Source: a virus
Virus record (IMG/VR): IMGVR_UViG_3300024264_001665
Span: 1-22,980 of that record
DNA length: 22,980 nt
Direction: 5' to 3' (one strand)
Below the pieces are notes generated by a model that was not told where the DNA came from, did not search any database, and saw nothing but the letters and a program-made list of their open reading frames with translations. The translations under genes were made by a program, and so were the position numbers. Positions 5,254-13,091 of this stretch are shown here, one piece after another (position 1 is the first letter of the stretch; each line of letters opens with the position of its first letter).

Positions 5254-5970
5254 ATGGCATTACCAAAATGGACAGACGAAAGAACTTCAGAGTTAACTTC
5301 TTTCGTGGGCAATGAGAGCCCTATATCTCAAGCTATGGTTGCAGAAGCAGCTGAGCAGTTAGAAACATCTACAAGATCAGTTTCTAGCAAACTAAGAAAG
5401 ATGGGTTATGATGTAGAACTAGCTTCTGCTTCAGCAACTAAGTCTTTTTCAGAAGACCAAGAAGCTACTTTATCAGCTTTCGTAACTGATAACAGTGGTT
5501 CTTACACATATGCAGAAATTGCATCACACTTTGAAGGCGGAGCTTTTTCAGCTAAGTCAATTCAAGGAAAAATCCTTTCTATGGAATTAACAGAGCATGT
5601 TAAACCTGCTCCTAAAGTAGAAACAGTTAGAACTTATACTCCTGAAGAAGAAGTAACATTTGTTGAAATGGTAAACGGCGGAAGCTTCGTAGAAGAAATC
5701 GCTGATGCATTAGGCAAATCAGTTAATTCAATCAGAGGTAAAGCTCTATCTTTATTAAGAAGTGGGGAAATCAATGCGATTCCTAAGCAGAAAGAAACTA
5801 AAGGTTCAAGCAAAGCTGACGTTTTAGCTGACATCGATATCTCTGGCATGACTGTCGAAGAAATCGCTGATTCAATCGGCAAAACAGTAAGAGGAGTAAA
5901 AACAATGTTGACTAGAAGAGGTCTACAGTGTTCCGATTACAACGGTGCTGCTAAAAAAGAAATAGGTTAA
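5254..5970 (+). CDS. Tandem-repeat SANT/HTH-like DNA-binding protein
   Basis: A 238-residue protein built of four related helical units: residues 5-54 (starts KWTDER), 64-112 (SFSEDQ), 127-176 (TYTPEE) and 190-229 (shortened, ends TMLTRRGLQC). Each has an acidic Trp/aromatic-led first helix, an IA-containing second helix (AEIASHF, EEIADALGK, EEIADSIGK) and a basic third helix (SVSSKLRKMGY, SIQGKILSM, SIRGKALSLL, GVKTMLTRRG). This is the pattern of Myb/SANT or related helix-turn-helix repeats, so DNA binding is likely. A single unit of the same kind occurs at 563-1015. It lies between ligase and DnaB-type helicase and is followed at once by a strong terminator, which suggests high expression. 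AGAGGA at 5239-5244 precedes the ATG by nine bases. A role like T5 D5 (abundant early DNA-binding regulator) is inferred from position only. Confidence 0.78.
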   Translation: MALPKWTDERTSELTSFVGNESPISQAMVAEAAEQLETSTRSVSSKLRKMGYDVELASASATKSFSEDQEATLSAFVTDNSGSYTYAEIASHFEGGAFSAKSIQGKILSMELTEHVKPAPKVETVRTYTPEEEVTFVEMVNGGSFVEEIADALGKSVNSIRGKALSLLRSGEINAIPKQKETKGSSKADVLADIDISGMTVEEIADSIGKTVRGVKTMLTRRGLQCSDYNGAAKKEIG

Positions 5971-5988
5971 TATTTCGGATTTTAGTTA

Positions 5989-6017
5989 GGTAGGGGCGTT
6001 CTGCCCCTACCATTTTT
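5989..6017 (+). terminator. Rho-independent terminator T2
   Basis: GGTAGGGGC (5989-5997) pairs perfectly with GCCCCTACC (6003-6011) around the loop GTTCT, followed by ATTTTT (6012-6017). This is a strong 9-bp GC-rich hairpin. Only 23 bases separate it from the helicase start at 6041, so that gene depends on read-through, antitermination or an undetected promoter. Confidence 0.9.
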
Positions 6018-6040
6018 ATTTTATACTTGGGAGAGTTAGT

Positions 6041-7393
6041 TTGAATATTGCGAGTGCTTTACTAAAGCAGATTATAGTGCAGAACGATTTAGATACTTGG
6101 TCTAATCTCAAGGAACATTACCTACCTGGTGAATTCCAACCGATATTCAAAATCCTTGATAAACATATCGAACAATATCAAGACCTTCCCCAATTTGAAG
6201 ACCTACGTTACGAAGTCCGTGACAGAAAACTCCAAGAAAAAATATTCGCTATCGAGTCTATAGATGTCGAGGTCGACGCTTGGCTTTTGCTTGACTATCT
6301 AAAGAACGAATATGCACAAGTAGAAATTCTAGACCAACTAGATAAGTATATAGATAATACAGTAGCAATGGCTACAGCTGAAGAAAATATAGAACAATTA
6401 CAGGAAATAGTTTTAAAGGTAAGTGAACAGGTAGATGTCAAACCACCTGCAGAGAGTATGGAAAAAATCTCTCTGTTTGAAGATGACAAAGAACTATCTA
6501 GGTATTTACCTTTAGGACTCAATTCTGAATATGATTCGGAAATTCAGTTCTCTCCCAAAGATTTGGTGCTTGTGGGAGGCAGACGTGGTTCAGGTAAGTC
6601 AGTTACCTGTTGTAACCTAGCAGCTAACGTATATGAAAGTGGTCGTTCTGCTATTTATTTCACTATTGAGATGGATAGTCGTTCTATACTACAAAGAATA
6701 TGTTCTGTTGCAACCCGTGTTCCGCTTAAAAGATTACGCAGTAAAATGCTATCATCTGATGAGTGGAATGCAGTCGCTGGCTGGTGGGCTGGTAGATTTG
6801 ATGGTGGACATGAATTGTTACCAGAGTTCGAGAAAACTCGTGACTTTGAGGCTTTTCATGATAGACTAACAAGACTTCAGTTACACAAAGATAGGCAAAT
6901 AGATGTAATCTATGACCCTGCACTAACTCTCTCCAAGATACAGTCAGAACTCGACAAAAAGGTTAACCAGCTTGATGTCGGTGTTGTAATAGTTGACTAT
7001 CTGAACCAAGTGAAGCGCCACAATGCACCAAGTCGCTCTGGCCAATACGATTGGACAGAACAAATAGAAGTAAGTAAGAAAATGAAATTGTATGCACAAG
7101 AATATGAGACTATGTTCTTTGCACCCTACCAAACAGATGCAAGTGGAGAGGCAAGGTTTGCAAAGGGTATACTTGATGCTGCAGATGCGGCTTACTCACT
7201 AGAAACATGGGAACAGGAAGACAATTGTATAACATTTAATTGCACTAAGATGCGTAGTAATGTTATGAAAAGTTTTAGTAGTGTTATTGATTGGGAAACA
7301 CTTAAAATCGGACCTCAATCACAAATTAATCCTAAAGATAAAGAGGATATGTCAAATAGTATGAAAACTGGAGAAGATGTAGACGACTTATGA
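6041..7393 (+). CDS. DnaB-type replicative DNA helicase
   Basis: A 450-residue RecA-fold hexameric helicase that should unwind the fork 5'-3' on the lagging strand and recruit primase. The N-terminal part (about 1-140) is helical, like the DnaB/gp41 N-domain. The motor domain shows Walker A GGRRGSGKS (179-187, Lys186), a catalytic Glu in YFTIEMD (about 210), Walker B VGVVIVDYLNQ (Asp about 319), and later FAPYQTDA (with Gln) and CTKMRSN segments, corresponding to motifs H3 and H4. The start is TTG 6041 with GGGAG at 6029-6033, seven bases upstream; no ATG lies close. The C-terminus is acidic (TGEDVDDL), as often seen in proteins binding primase or SSB. Its stop overlaps the next small gene (ATGA). 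The position matches T5 D6. The first 250 bases are richer in CpG than the rest. Confidence 0.9.
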   Translation: MNIASALLKQIIVQNDLDTWSNLKEHYLPGEFQPIFKILDKHIEQYQDLPQFEDLRYEVRDRKLQEKIFAIESIDVEVDAWLLLDYLKNEYAQVEILDQLDKYIDNTVAMATAEENIEQLQEIVLKVSEQVDVKPPAESMEKISLFEDDKELSRYLPLGLNSEYDSEIQFSPKDLVLVGGRRGSGKSVTCCNLAANVYESGRSAIYFTIEMDSRSILQRICSVATRVPLKRLRSKMLSSDEWNAVAGWWAGRFDGGHELLPEFEKTRDFEAFHDRLTRLQLHKDRQIDVIYDPALTLSKIQSELDKKVNQLDVGVVIVDYLNQVKRHNAPSRSGQYDWTEQIEVSKKMKLYAQEYETMFFAPYQTDASGEARFAKGILDAADAAYSLETWEQEDNCITFNCTKMRSNVMKSFSSVIDWETLKIGPQSQINPKDKEDMSNSMKTGEDVDDL

Positions 7394-7560
7394 TATTATA
7401 CACAGAAAAACAATTAACGAAAGCATATGGTGAATTTATAAAAAAGTTACCCATAATAGTACCTATGCCTTCTAGAGAAGAGTTTAGGTCTATATATGAA
7501 GATACAATTAAATTACAGCAGATAGAGATATGGATAGACGGAAATAGCGATAAATTATGA
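7390..7560 (+). CDS. 56-residue protein between helicase and primase
   Basis: A short gene coupled on both sides: its ATG shares ATGA with the helicase stop (7390-7393), and its stop shares ATGA with the primase start (7557-7560). The product is 56 residues (MILYTEKQLTKAYGEFIKKL to the end WIDGNSDKL), with one amphipathic helix, a Pro-rich hinge (IIVPMPSREEF) and a second helix. The function is unknown. The perfect double overlap, and a frame that fills the gap exactly, are the main support. It could be a small helicase-primase linker, but that is only a guess from position. Confidence 0.7.
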   Translation: MILYTEKQLTKAYGEFIKKLPIIVPMPSREEFRSIYEDTIKLQQIEIWIDGNSDKL

Positions 7561-8396
7561 CAGTAGAAGAATTATTACAGGAACGAAAGATACAATATAA
7601 GTTGTCTCCAGCAGACGCTATTGTTGCATGTCTTAATCCTGAGCATGACGACAGCAACCCAAGTATGAGAATTGATAGAATTACTGGAGTTTATAATTGT
7701 TTTTCTTGTGGATTTAAAGGTAATTTATTTACACATTTTAATGCACCCTCTAATCCATTGGATATTCGTAGAGAAAAAGTAAGAAGAAAGATAGAGGAAG
7801 TACGTTCCTCTTCTATAGGCTTGAAAATGCCTAAGAATTTTATGCCTTATGTAGGCAACTGGAGAGAAATCTCGCCTGATACATACAAAAGATTTGATTG
7901 TTTTGTGCATCCAGACAAACCTTTTACAGGCAGACTCTCCTTTCCGATTAAGGACTTGACAGGAAAAATAGTAGCATTTAATTGTAGGAGTCAATCACCT
8001 ACAGATATAGTAAAATATATCATACATCCCCCAAAAGCTGTGTTACCACTATTTCCTGCTCGAGTCCGCCCCATAAAAGGCAGAGTAATATTAGTAGAAG
8101 GTATATTTGATGTACTAAACCTACATGATAAGGGGCTAGAGAATAGTGTTTGTTGTTTTGGTACAAGAAACATAGATATAGAAAAATTAAAACTATTAAA
8201 AATGAGTGGAGTAACAGGCATAGATTTATTATTTGACCCTGATGATGCAGGGCAAGATGCTGCAGAAAGAGTGATTGAAATGTGCGAGATAGCAGAAATA
8301 CTTCATAAAAACATCAGACTACCAAGAGCATTAGGGGATGCAGGGGCATTAACAAAGAATAAAGTAAAAGAATTAAAGGAACAATTATATGGCTAA
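7557..8396 (+). CDS. DNA primase (zinc-binding and TOPRIM domains)
   Basis: A 279-residue DnaG-type primase that makes RNA primers for DNA synthesis. The N-terminal zinc motif is Cys25, His30, Cys48, Cys51 (CLNPEHDDSNPSM, then YNCFSCGFKGN). The TOPRIM domain has GRVILVEGIFDVL (Glu181) and LLFDPDDAGQDAA (Asp227, Asp229), the metal-binding acid set. A basic RNA-polymerase-like middle (LSFPIKDLTGKIVAFNCRS) lies between them. It is shorter than bacterial DnaG because the helicase-interaction domain is missing, which is usual in phages. It overlaps the small upstream gene by four bases and polA by eight bases, so helicase, primase and polymerase are translated as one chain. The position matches T5 D8. 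Confidence 0.9.
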   Translation: MTVEELLQERKIQYKLSPADAIVACLNPEHDDSNPSMRIDRITGVYNCFSCGFKGNLFTHFNAPSNPLDIRREKVRRKIEEVRSSSIGLKMPKNFMPYVGNWREISPDTYKRFDCFVHPDKPFTGRLSFPIKDLTGKIVAFNCRSQSPTDIVKYIIHPPKAVLPLFPARVRPIKGRVILVEGIFDVLNLHDKGLENSVCCFGTRNIDIEKLKLLKMSGVTGIDLLFDPDDAGQDAAERVIEMCEIAEILHKNIRLPRALGDAGALTKNKVKELKEQLYG

Positions 8397-10668
8397 AATA
8401 GCATTAATAGAAAGTAAACCTAGTCGTAATGACTATGTAAGATTATTTAACAACGAGTTTGACTTTGAGCAGTTTCAACTTTGTTCAGACCCAACCATAA
8501 AGAAAGTATTAAAACGAGACTGTGACATTGATATTAATGTTGATGACTATGATTGGGTAATACTTATTGGGTCAGAATGTTTGAAGTATTACACAAAGCA
8601 AAGCTCAGTAACAGAATACAGTGGTAGAGTTATAGATGAAAAGTTTCTACCAGTAATAAACCCAGCAATGTTAGCTTTCAAACCAGAAGCTAAAAAGACT
8701 TGGGAAGAGTCAGTAACAAACATAAGTAAGTATGTAAAAGGAGATTTAAAAGTTATGAAACTTGGCTCTGATAAAGCATATGGTATAACAGATACACAGG
8801 ATTTCATAAAGTTTCTAAACAATGCTTTAGAAGCTCCTTATGATTTCATTGCACTTGACTCGGAAACAACAGGACTATACCCAAGAGATGGGCATATACT
8901 TGGTATGAGTATTTCATATGAACCAGACCACGGTGCTTACATTGATACAGAATGTGTAGACGAAGAAGTAGAAGAATTACTACAAGAATTATTCACTAAG
9001 AAACGAGTAGTATTTCATAATGCTAAGTTTGACTTAGCCTTCTTTGAATATCATTTTAACTTTAAATTTCCAAGATTTGAAGATACTATGTTACTACACT
9101 ATATGTTAGATGAAAATCCAGGCACTCACGGCCTAAAACAATTATCTCTCAAATACACTCCTTATGGAGACTATGAGAAACCAATGTATGATTGGATGGC
9201 AGATTATTGTCGTAGAAATGGAATACTCAAGAATCAATTTACTTGGGACATGATTCCTTTCGATATTATGAAAGACTATGCAGCTCTTGACGCAGTATGT
9301 ACTTTTCTTCTTTTCCAAAAGTTTGAAAAACCTTTACTTACTAATGAAAGATTGTATGGAGTATATCGAGACATACTCATACCAGGTTGCCGATTCCTTA
9401 CAGATATACAAGATACAGGCGTACCCTTCGATAAAGGAAGGCTAGAAAAATCTTCTGTGCTTATGCAGGAGAATATTGATGAAGCTATTGCTTCATTATA
9501 TACTTATCCTGAAATTAAGAAGTTCGAGGAGATTACAGGAAAAGATTTCAACCCTAACAGTACAATGCAACTTCGTTCTCTACTCTTTGACTATATTGGA
9601 CTAGAGCCAACAGGTAAGAAGACCGGCACGGGTGCGGATAGTACTGATGCGGAAGTGCTAAAAGAGTTAGCTGAGAAACATGAAGTACCTCAGTTAGTGC
9701 TTGACATAAGACAGAAAGTTAAAATCAAGACTACATATCTTGATAAAATTTACCCACAGCTTGACAGAGATAGCAGACTTCGTACAGGTTTCAACCTTCA
9801 CGGAACAACATCTGGACGTCTTTCAAGTAGTGGTAAAATGAATATGCAACAGATACCAAGAGACAATCCAATTGTCAAAGGTTGTATCAAAGCTACTCCA
9901 GGCAACAAGATAGTTGCAATGGACTTAACAACAGCAGAAGTTTACTGTGCAGCTGTACTTGCTAATGACAAGAATCTTATGAATGTATTTAAGTCTGGAG
10001 GAAACTTTCACTCCAATATTGCAAAGATAGTCTTTGACCTTCCTTGCGAAGTTGATGAAGTTGCAGAACTATACAGTACACAAAGACAGATGGCAAAAGC
10101 TGTTACCTTTGGTATTATGTATGGAGCTGGACCAAAGAAGATTAGTGAACAAGTAACAAAAGACTCTGGTACATATTTTAGCATGAGTGAAGCAAGTGGA
10201 GTAATTAAAGATTACTTCGAGCAGTTCTCTGGGCTTAAGAAATGGTTAGACAATCAGAAACAATTTATACAAGATAACGGTTTTATTTACTCTCATTTCG
10301 GAAGAAAAAGACGACTCCCCAATGTATTCTCTACAGACAAAGGAATCGCTTCTCACGAAGTGAGGTCAGGAATCAACTTTCTAGTACAGTCAATTGCTTC
10401 TGATGTCAACCTTCTTGGTGCTATAGATACCCATAATGAAATTATCAAACGAAACAAGACGAAAGATATGAGAATCTTTGCCTTAGTTCATGACTCAATT
10501 CTTGCAGAAGTGAAAGAAGAAGATGTTGATGAATATATGGAAATTGTAAAAACTTGTATTGAAAAAGATAGAGGTATTTCAATACCAGGTTGTCCAATCG
10601 GTTGCGACTTTGACGTGGACGATGACTACTCCTTAGGAAAGTTTAAAGCTAAGTATGAATCTGAGTGA
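8389..10668 (+). CDS. polA: Family A DNA polymerase with 3'-5' exonuclease and UDG-like N-terminal domain
   Basis: The phage replicative polymerase, 759 residues. Residues 1-115 resemble the uracil-DNA glycosylase fold (WVILIGSECLKYY, YSGRVI, VINPAML) but lack its catalytic GExPG motif. The proofreading domain has Asp157 and Glu159 (ALDSETTG), HNAKFD (Asp215) and YAALD (Asp301). The polymerase domain has TTSGRLSSSGKMNMQQIPR (473-491), motif A Asp512 and Glu517 (MDLTTAEVY), motif B RQMAKAVTFGIMYG (566-579; Arg566, Lys570, Phe574, Tyr578) and motif C HDS (701-703). Phe574 corresponds to E. coli Phe762, which discriminates against dideoxynucleotides. No 5'-3' exonuclease domain is fused; that activity is encoded separately at 17849-18697. 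All catalytic residues are intact. It overlaps the primase and the next gene. The position matches T5 D9. Confidence 0.95.
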   Translation: MAKIALIESKPSRNDYVRLFNNEFDFEQFQLCSDPTIKKVLKRDCDIDINVDDYDWVILIGSECLKYYTKQSSVTEYSGRVIDEKFLPVINPAMLAFKPEAKKTWEESVTNISKYVKGDLKVMKLGSDKAYGITDTQDFIKFLNNALEAPYDFIALDSETTGLYPRDGHILGMSISYEPDHGAYIDTECVDEEVEELLQELFTKKRVVFHNAKFDLAFFEYHFNFKFPRFEDTMLLHYMLDENPGTHGLKQLSLKYTPYGDYEKPMYDWMADYCRRNGILKNQFTWDMIPFDIMKDYAALDAVCTFLLFQKFEKPLLTNERLYGVYRDILIPGCRFLTDIQDTGVPFDKGRLEKSSVLMQENIDEAIASLYTYPEIKKFEEITGKDFNPNSTMQLRSLLFDYIGLEPTGKKTGTGADSTDAEVLKELAEKHEVPQLVLDIRQKVKIKTTYLDKIYPQLDRDSRLRTGFNLHGTTSGRLSSSGKMNMQQIPRDNPIVKGCIKATPGNKIVAMDLTTAEVYCAAVLANDKNLMNVFKSGGNFHSNIAKIVFDLPCEVDEVAELYSTQRQMAKAVTFGIMYGAGPKKISEQVTKDSGTYFSMSEASGVIKDYFEQFSGLKKWLDNQKQFIQDNGFIYSHFGRKRRLPNVFSTDKGIASHEVRSGINFLVQSIASDVNLLGAIDTHNEIIKRNKTKDMRIFALVHDSILAEVKEEDVDEYMEIVKTCIEKDRGISIPGCPIGCDFDVDDDYSLGKFKAKYESE

Positions 10669-11134
10669 TATTGAGTTTCCTGTCTTTGTTGTTCATACTG
10701 ACGAAGTTGAAAAACGAGATGGGATACTATGGTGTGAAGGTGCAGTTGTAGATGATACAAATGTTGCTGGATATACTATAGGTCAAAGAAGATTAAATAC
10801 ACCACATAAAAATTTATATGAACTAAGGCATATGATAGATAACTTTGTGGACTTATCAAGGCATAGAAGGAAATTCTTTGTAGATTCAAATGGAAGGTTC
10901 TTTCGGTACGAAAAAAGTATAACAGCAAAGTTATATTATAGTAAGATAACGAAAGTAATAGAAAAAGATATAGCAACATTAATATATGTAGAAAACGTAC
11001 CATTCCCATTTGAATTACAAAGACCTCCTCATCCTACACAAAAATACGCAGGAGTATTGTACATAAGAGATATACCATCTTACTTGTACGAACTCTCAGA
11101 AATTAAAAAGAAAAATACTTGGAGAAAAGTATGA
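10655..11134 (+). CDS. conserved-looking phage protein of unknown function
   Basis: A 159-residue soluble protein, mostly strand-like at the start (FPVFVVHTDEVEKRDGILWCEG), then GQRRLNTPHKNLYELRHM, a basic stretch (SRHRRKFFVDSNGRFFRYEK), a Pro-rich segment (FPFELQRPPHPTQ) and a basic end. It has one Cys and no nucleotide-binding or metal motif that I recognise. It overlaps the polymerase gene by 14 bases and the next start by four (ATGA), so it is co-translated with the replication genes. I recall similar unassigned proteins in marine phages. Confidence 0.75.
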   Translation: MNLSDIEFPVFVVHTDEVEKRDGILWCEGAVVDDTNVAGYTIGQRRLNTPHKNLYELRHMIDNFVDLSRHRRKFFVDSNGRFFRYEKSITAKLYYSKITKVIEKDIATLIYVENVPFPFELQRPPHPTQKYAGVLYIRDIPSYLYELSEIKKKNTWRKV

Positions 11135-11226
11135 AAATAGTAATAGAAATAGACACAGAGCAAGAACACGATAGAGAAACGATACAAGAAATTATAGAGT
11201 TGCTCAGAGGTCTAATAGATGATTAG
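11131..11226 (+). CDS. 31-residue acidic peptide gene
   Basis: A very short gene with strong signals: GGAG at 11121-11124 stands six bases before ATG 11131, the ATG shares ATGA with the upstream stop, and the frame ends eight bases into the next gene. The product is a strand (MKIVIEID) followed by an amphipathic acidic helix ending LLRGLIDD. The function is unknown. It may be a true microprotein or a coupling leader that delivers ribosomes to the oxygenase start at 11219. Confidence 0.55.
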   Translation: MKIVIEIDTEQEHDRETIQEIIELLRGLIDD

Positions 11227-11797
11227 GCAGGCAAGAAAAGTCCCTTTTTGGTACTCTAAAAACAGATTACAACCCGAAGTTTGTGATGAAATTATTAAGT
11301 TAGGAAAAGAACTTGACATAAAAGAGGCAGGGATATTTGGAGCTGATACAGCAAGCAAAGTAAAAGACAATAAAATGAGAGTATCAAAAGCAGGCTGGTT
11401 TCCGAAAGGGCATGCTGTAGAAATGATGATACATAATTATGTAGCTCTTGCAAACTTAGAAGCAGGTTGGAACTTTGTAATTACAGGAAAAGAAACAGTA
11501 CAGTTTGGAGAGTATAAAACTAAAGCTTTTTATAATTGGCATAGTGATACTACATGGAATCCTGCAGTACCTTTTCGTAAGTTATCAGTAACAGTTAACT
11601 TATCAGACCCTAAAGATTATGCGGGCGGGAACTTTGAGATAAGAAGTCAAACAGGACAAGAGTTTAAATTAAATCAATTTAGACTGAGAGGAACTGTAAT
11701 AGTGTTTCCGTCTTTTTTAAAGCATAGAGTCACAGAAGTAACAAGAGGCAAAAGATATTCATTAGTACAATGGCTAAACGGCCCGGACTTTGTATAA
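11219..11797 (+). CDS. 2-oxoglutarate/Fe(II)-dependent dioxygenase
   Basis: A 192-residue jelly-roll oxygenase of the prolyl-hydroxylase-like (PKHD) type, which couples 2-oxoglutarate decarboxylation to substrate hydroxylation. The iron ligands are His108 and Asp110 (YNWHSDTTW) and His169 (FLKHRVTEV); Arg179 (RGKRYSLVQW), ten residues after the distal His, should bind 2-oxoglutarate. YAGGNFEI (134-141) and RGTVIVFPSF (157-166) are typical flanking strands. Such genes are frequent in marine phages; targets proposed elsewhere include proteins and nucleic acids, but the substrate here is unknown. It lies within the replication operon between polymerase and helicase, which weakly suggests a DNA-related or proteome-remodelling role. 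Confidence 0.88.
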   Translation: MIRQARKVPFWYSKNRLQPEVCDEIIKLGKELDIKEAGIFGADTASKVKDNKMRVSKAGWFPKGHAVEMMIHNYVALANLEAGWNFVITGKETVQFGEYKTKAFYNWHSDTTWNPAVPFRKLSVTVNLSDPKDYAGGNFEIRSQTGQEFKLNQFRLRGTVIVFPSFLKHRVTEVTRGKRYSLVQWLNGPDFV

Positions 11798-11805
11798 GGC
11801 ATTAA

Positions 11806-13086
11806 ATGAAAGCAGTATTAAGTAATAGAATCTTCATAGAAGTAACTGAAGCTTATCAAGCAAAACTTGATGAAGAACTAACTTATAGTATACCGCCAAG
11901 ACGTCCAACAGACCCACCTATCATCATAAAGAATATGGGCATAATCCGAGCAGGTTTAGTAACCCTACCTATTGGAAGAACGGATTTGATACCAGATGAC
12001 TACGAGATAATCGATAAGCGGAATGATATACCAATAGAAGGCTTTGACTTTAAGTTTACTTTACGTGATTCACAGCAGTCGGTATATGACGACATTCAAG
12101 GCAGTGCTATAATTAACGCTTGGGTCAGTTGGGGAAAGACATTTACTGCGTTAGCTATCGCAAATAAACTAAAACAGAAAACGCTTATAGTTACACATAC
12201 CATAGCGCTACGGTCGCAGTGGGAAAAAGAGTGTAAGAAAGTCTTCGGGGTTGAGGCGGGTGTGATAGGGTCGGGAAGATTTGAAATCGATAGGGATATT
12301 GTCATTGGCAATGTGCAAACTTTGTACCGAAATCAGGATAAAATCGCAAAGGAGTTCGGTACTATTATTCTCGATGAAATGCACCATGTAAGCAGTCCAA
12401 CTTTTACACGCATTATTGACTCAAGCAGGGCTCGACATAAAATCGGACTGACAGGGACAATGCAACGAAAGGATGGACGACATGTTGTATTCCGTGACTA
12501 CTTCAGTGATAATGTATATAAGCCACCAAAAGAAAACTATTTGACTCCACGCGTCGAAATAGTACAAAGTGGTATTCGTTTCATGGATGGAGCAAATATA
12601 GCGTGGGCAACTCGAATTAACGAGTTAGCGTATGATTGGGAGTACCAAAACATATGTGCAGTACTAGCTGCAGGTTATGCTGCTAAAGGACATAAAGTTC
12701 TAGTAGTAAGTGACAGAGTTGACTTTCTTAAAAGAAGTTCAGCACTAGTAGGAGATAACGCAATTTGCGTTACAGGAGATGTTCCACACGAAGAGAGAGG
12801 AGACATGATAAAAGAAATATTTACTACGAAAGATATACTCTTTGGAACACAAAGTATATTTTCTGAAGGTATTTCAGTAGATTGTCTTAGCTGTCTAATT
12901 TTAGGAACACCAATAAACAACGAGCCTCTACTAACACAGTTAATTGGTAGAGTAATAAGAATATATGAAGGCAAGCCGCAACCGGTAATTGTAGATATTC
13001 ACTTAGAAGGTCGTACAGCTAGAAAACAGGCAGGTGCGAGAATGGGATATTACATGAAACAAGGATACGAAGTTGCCTATCTATAG
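11806..13086 (+). CDS. SF2 DNA helicase (UvsW / T5 D10-like)
   Basis: A 426-residue superfamily 2 helicase of the branch-migration/recombination type, likely to remodel replication forks and R-loops. After a family-typical N-terminal domain (about 1-80) come a motif Q-like FTLRDSQQ (84-91), a variant Walker A NAWVSWGKT (104-112, Lys111; the usual Gly-rich start is replaced), TLIVTHT (motif Ia), DEMH (190-193), GLTGT (motif III region, 214-218), GTQSIFSEGISV (motif V) and QLIGRVIR (motif VI). The end shows YYMKQGYEV, as in other UvsW/ERCC3-like phage helicases. About 660 bases of the gene (12001-12660) are clearly richer in CpG than the remainder. Position after the polymerase matches T5 D10. 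It begins eight bases after the oxygenase stop. Confidence 0.88.
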   Translation: MKAVLSNRIFIEVTEAYQAKLDEELTYSIPPRRPTDPPIIIKNMGIIRAGLVTLPIGRTDLIPDDYEIIDKRNDIPIEGFDFKFTLRDSQQSVYDDIQGSAIINAWVSWGKTFTALAIANKLKQKTLIVTHTIALRSQWEKECKKVFGVEAGVIGSGRFEIDRDIVIGNVQTLYRNQDKIAKEFGTIILDEMHHVSSPTFTRIIDSSRARHKIGLTGTMQRKDGRHVVFRDYFSDNVYKPPKENYLTPRVEIVQSGIRFMDGANIAWATRINELAYDWEYQNICAVLAAGYAAKGHKVLVVSDRVDFLKRSSALVGDNAICVTGDVPHEERGDMIKEIFTTKDILFGTQSIFSEGISVDCLSCLILGTPINNEPLLTQLIGRVIRIYEGKPQPVIVDIHLEGRTARKQAGARMGYYMKQGYEVAYL

Positions 13087-13091
13087 GACTG

